From positions 1-64,000 of the forward strand of contig JADDOH010023150.1 of NCBI GenBank assembly GCA_016648135.1: a DNA stretch of 64,000 bases, in the 5' to 3' direction. Under the pieces are notes generated by a model. The model was not told the origin of the DNA. It saw only the letters and a list, made by a program, of their open reading frames with translations, and made no database searches. Made by a program: the position numbers and the translations under genes. Positions 62,931 to 64,000 of this stretch are shown piece after piece (position 1 is the first letter of the stretch; each line of letters starts with the position of its first letter). Source of the stretch: Agrypnia vestita (Eukaryota; Arthropoda; Insecta; Trichoptera; Phryganeidae).

Positions 62931-64000
62931 TTCATTACAACTTTTCATTTTCTTTTTTGATACTTTATGTATTGTTAATTTATTTTCATTTTGTTATTTT
63001 CTCTACCTATTTTTAATTTTTGTTATGTTTTAATTTGCTAATTTTATTCCATTATTTGTTTAATCCCAAGAAACTTCACAGATCATATTCTTTATAATAT
63101 GTATCTATGTTTTCGCTATACTTTGTTTTTTTATACTTTTGTTTATAATTATTTCTTTGTTTTGGTTGCTTTTATTATTATTATATTCTTTATAATATGT
63201 TTCAATATATAATACCATCTCTGATATTGTTATACATACATGATAAATTACGATGTACAAAACTACATAAACTTTAAAAAAAACATCTACTACGTTCCCT
63301 CTTCTATGCTTATTGACGCCACTCCTACACCCACCCGACTTCCCCTAATCCTCAACTTTAAGTAGTACCTACGTAGTCATTTAATCTTAAGTTTAGTATT
63401 AGTAATATTACTTAAGTTGTTGAGTCGCCATTGAAAACGCTATAATAATTATTATTAATAACGTATAGTGAATGTAAACAGTGTTGTCATTTTTTTTAAA
63501 TATAAAGACGATAAACATTTTTTTTTGAAAGAGCTTTAAACAAATTAATGAATTGATAATGGTAATGAAATCATTGACTGTACCTACTCTTAAAAAATAC
63601 TAATTAAACATTTAAAGTTACAAAAGCCAAATTCAAAATATTCGATAGACGTGGGATATAAAATTATTATAATTTTGACCAATTTTAATTGTAATTAAAT
63701 TATTTTTAATACAGAGGATATTAACGACACATTGATCAAATTTGAAAATGAATAAAAAAGATTAATTAATTATTTATGGAAGACCTTTAATTATTTATCG
63801 AAGACCTTTACCTTTAAATAGTTTTAATTATTTTTGGCATTTGGTTATTACAGTCAGAGTCCAAACTAGGATATTTACTTTTCAGTTGCCTTTTATATGG
63901 AATTTTTTGTGGAATTATGTGGAATACATTAATTAAAACTATCATATCTTACATACACGGTGTCTCGTAATTGAAAAAATTCTTAATTTAATTAGTCTTA
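62931..64000. other. AT-rich right edge, nothing recognised
   Basis: T-rich LINE 3' sequence to about 63230, then unannotated DNA. The last bases contain ACGGTGTCTCGTAATTGAAA, which may begin another terminal-repeat element running out of the window. Confidence 0.35.

Noticed and set aside
62815..63033. Hydrophobic 72-codon protein
   Set aside because: T-rich LINE 3' UTR translates to Phe/Leu/Tyr runs; composition artefact.

Overview
The window is AT-rich eukaryotic DNA, most likely from an insect. It holds many decayed arthropod-type transposons, abundant (TA)n and (TG)n tracts, a few TTAGG-like units, and no operons or bacterial-style genes. Frequent TAGGTA/TACCTA words recall Lepidoptera, but I cannot fix the order. 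I see no complete host gene. Nearly everything recognisable is a mobile element or its debris, and most open reading frames are antisense shadows or products of tandem repeats.

The best coding sequence is a 5'-truncated RTE-like non-LTR reverse transcriptase at about 29.57-31.11 kb. It has intact catalytic motifs and a GTAA-repeat tail, and it abuts a Tc1/mariner transposase pseudogene on the other strand (28.6-29.57 kb). Other LINE remnants lie at 16, 17.6, 19, 22.5, 26, 46.5, 48.3, 52, 55 and 62.7 kb. DNA transposons include a PIF/Harbinger copy with a broken transposase (50.8-52.0 kb), three Harbinger-like MITEs with TTA/TAA target duplications (9.66, 32.4, 35.0 kb), a 913-bp hAT-like element with a perfect 8-bp target duplication (20.87-21.78 kb), and a palindromic CAGGG-ended family (36.9, 45.1, 49.9 kb plus half copies at 57.0 and 61.1 kb).

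The most striking layer is a set of hammerhead ribozyme motifs. I find twelve, intact to degenerate, at 0.9, 6.9, 7.0, 7.35, 7.85, 12.7, 23.4, 35.6, 36.0, 40.0, 44.1 and 48.7 kb. Several have a self-complementary stem III (ACCGGT, ACATGT, ACTATAGT), which would suit a ribozyme acting as a dimer. They accompany GIY-YIG endonuclease fragments at 7.5, 12.9, 38.9 and 49.1 kb, so the source is Penelope-like retroelements (PLEs).

A second theme is inverted duplication. Examples are a 442-bp near-perfect palindrome of a LINE tail (8.26-8.70 kb), a perfect 119-bp inverted repeat around a tRNA-like SINE head (55.8-56.1 kb), foldback elements whose arms are tandem repeats (1.0-4.4 and 27.2-28.1 kb), and an inverted hammerhead pair (35.5-36.1 kb). 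Possible host signals are a heat-shock promoter-like block (56.55-56.66 kb), a GC-richer putative first exon after a CRE/E-box region (32.95-33.37 kb), and CpG-rich stretches at 50.48-50.83 and 62.04-62.36 kb. None is proven.
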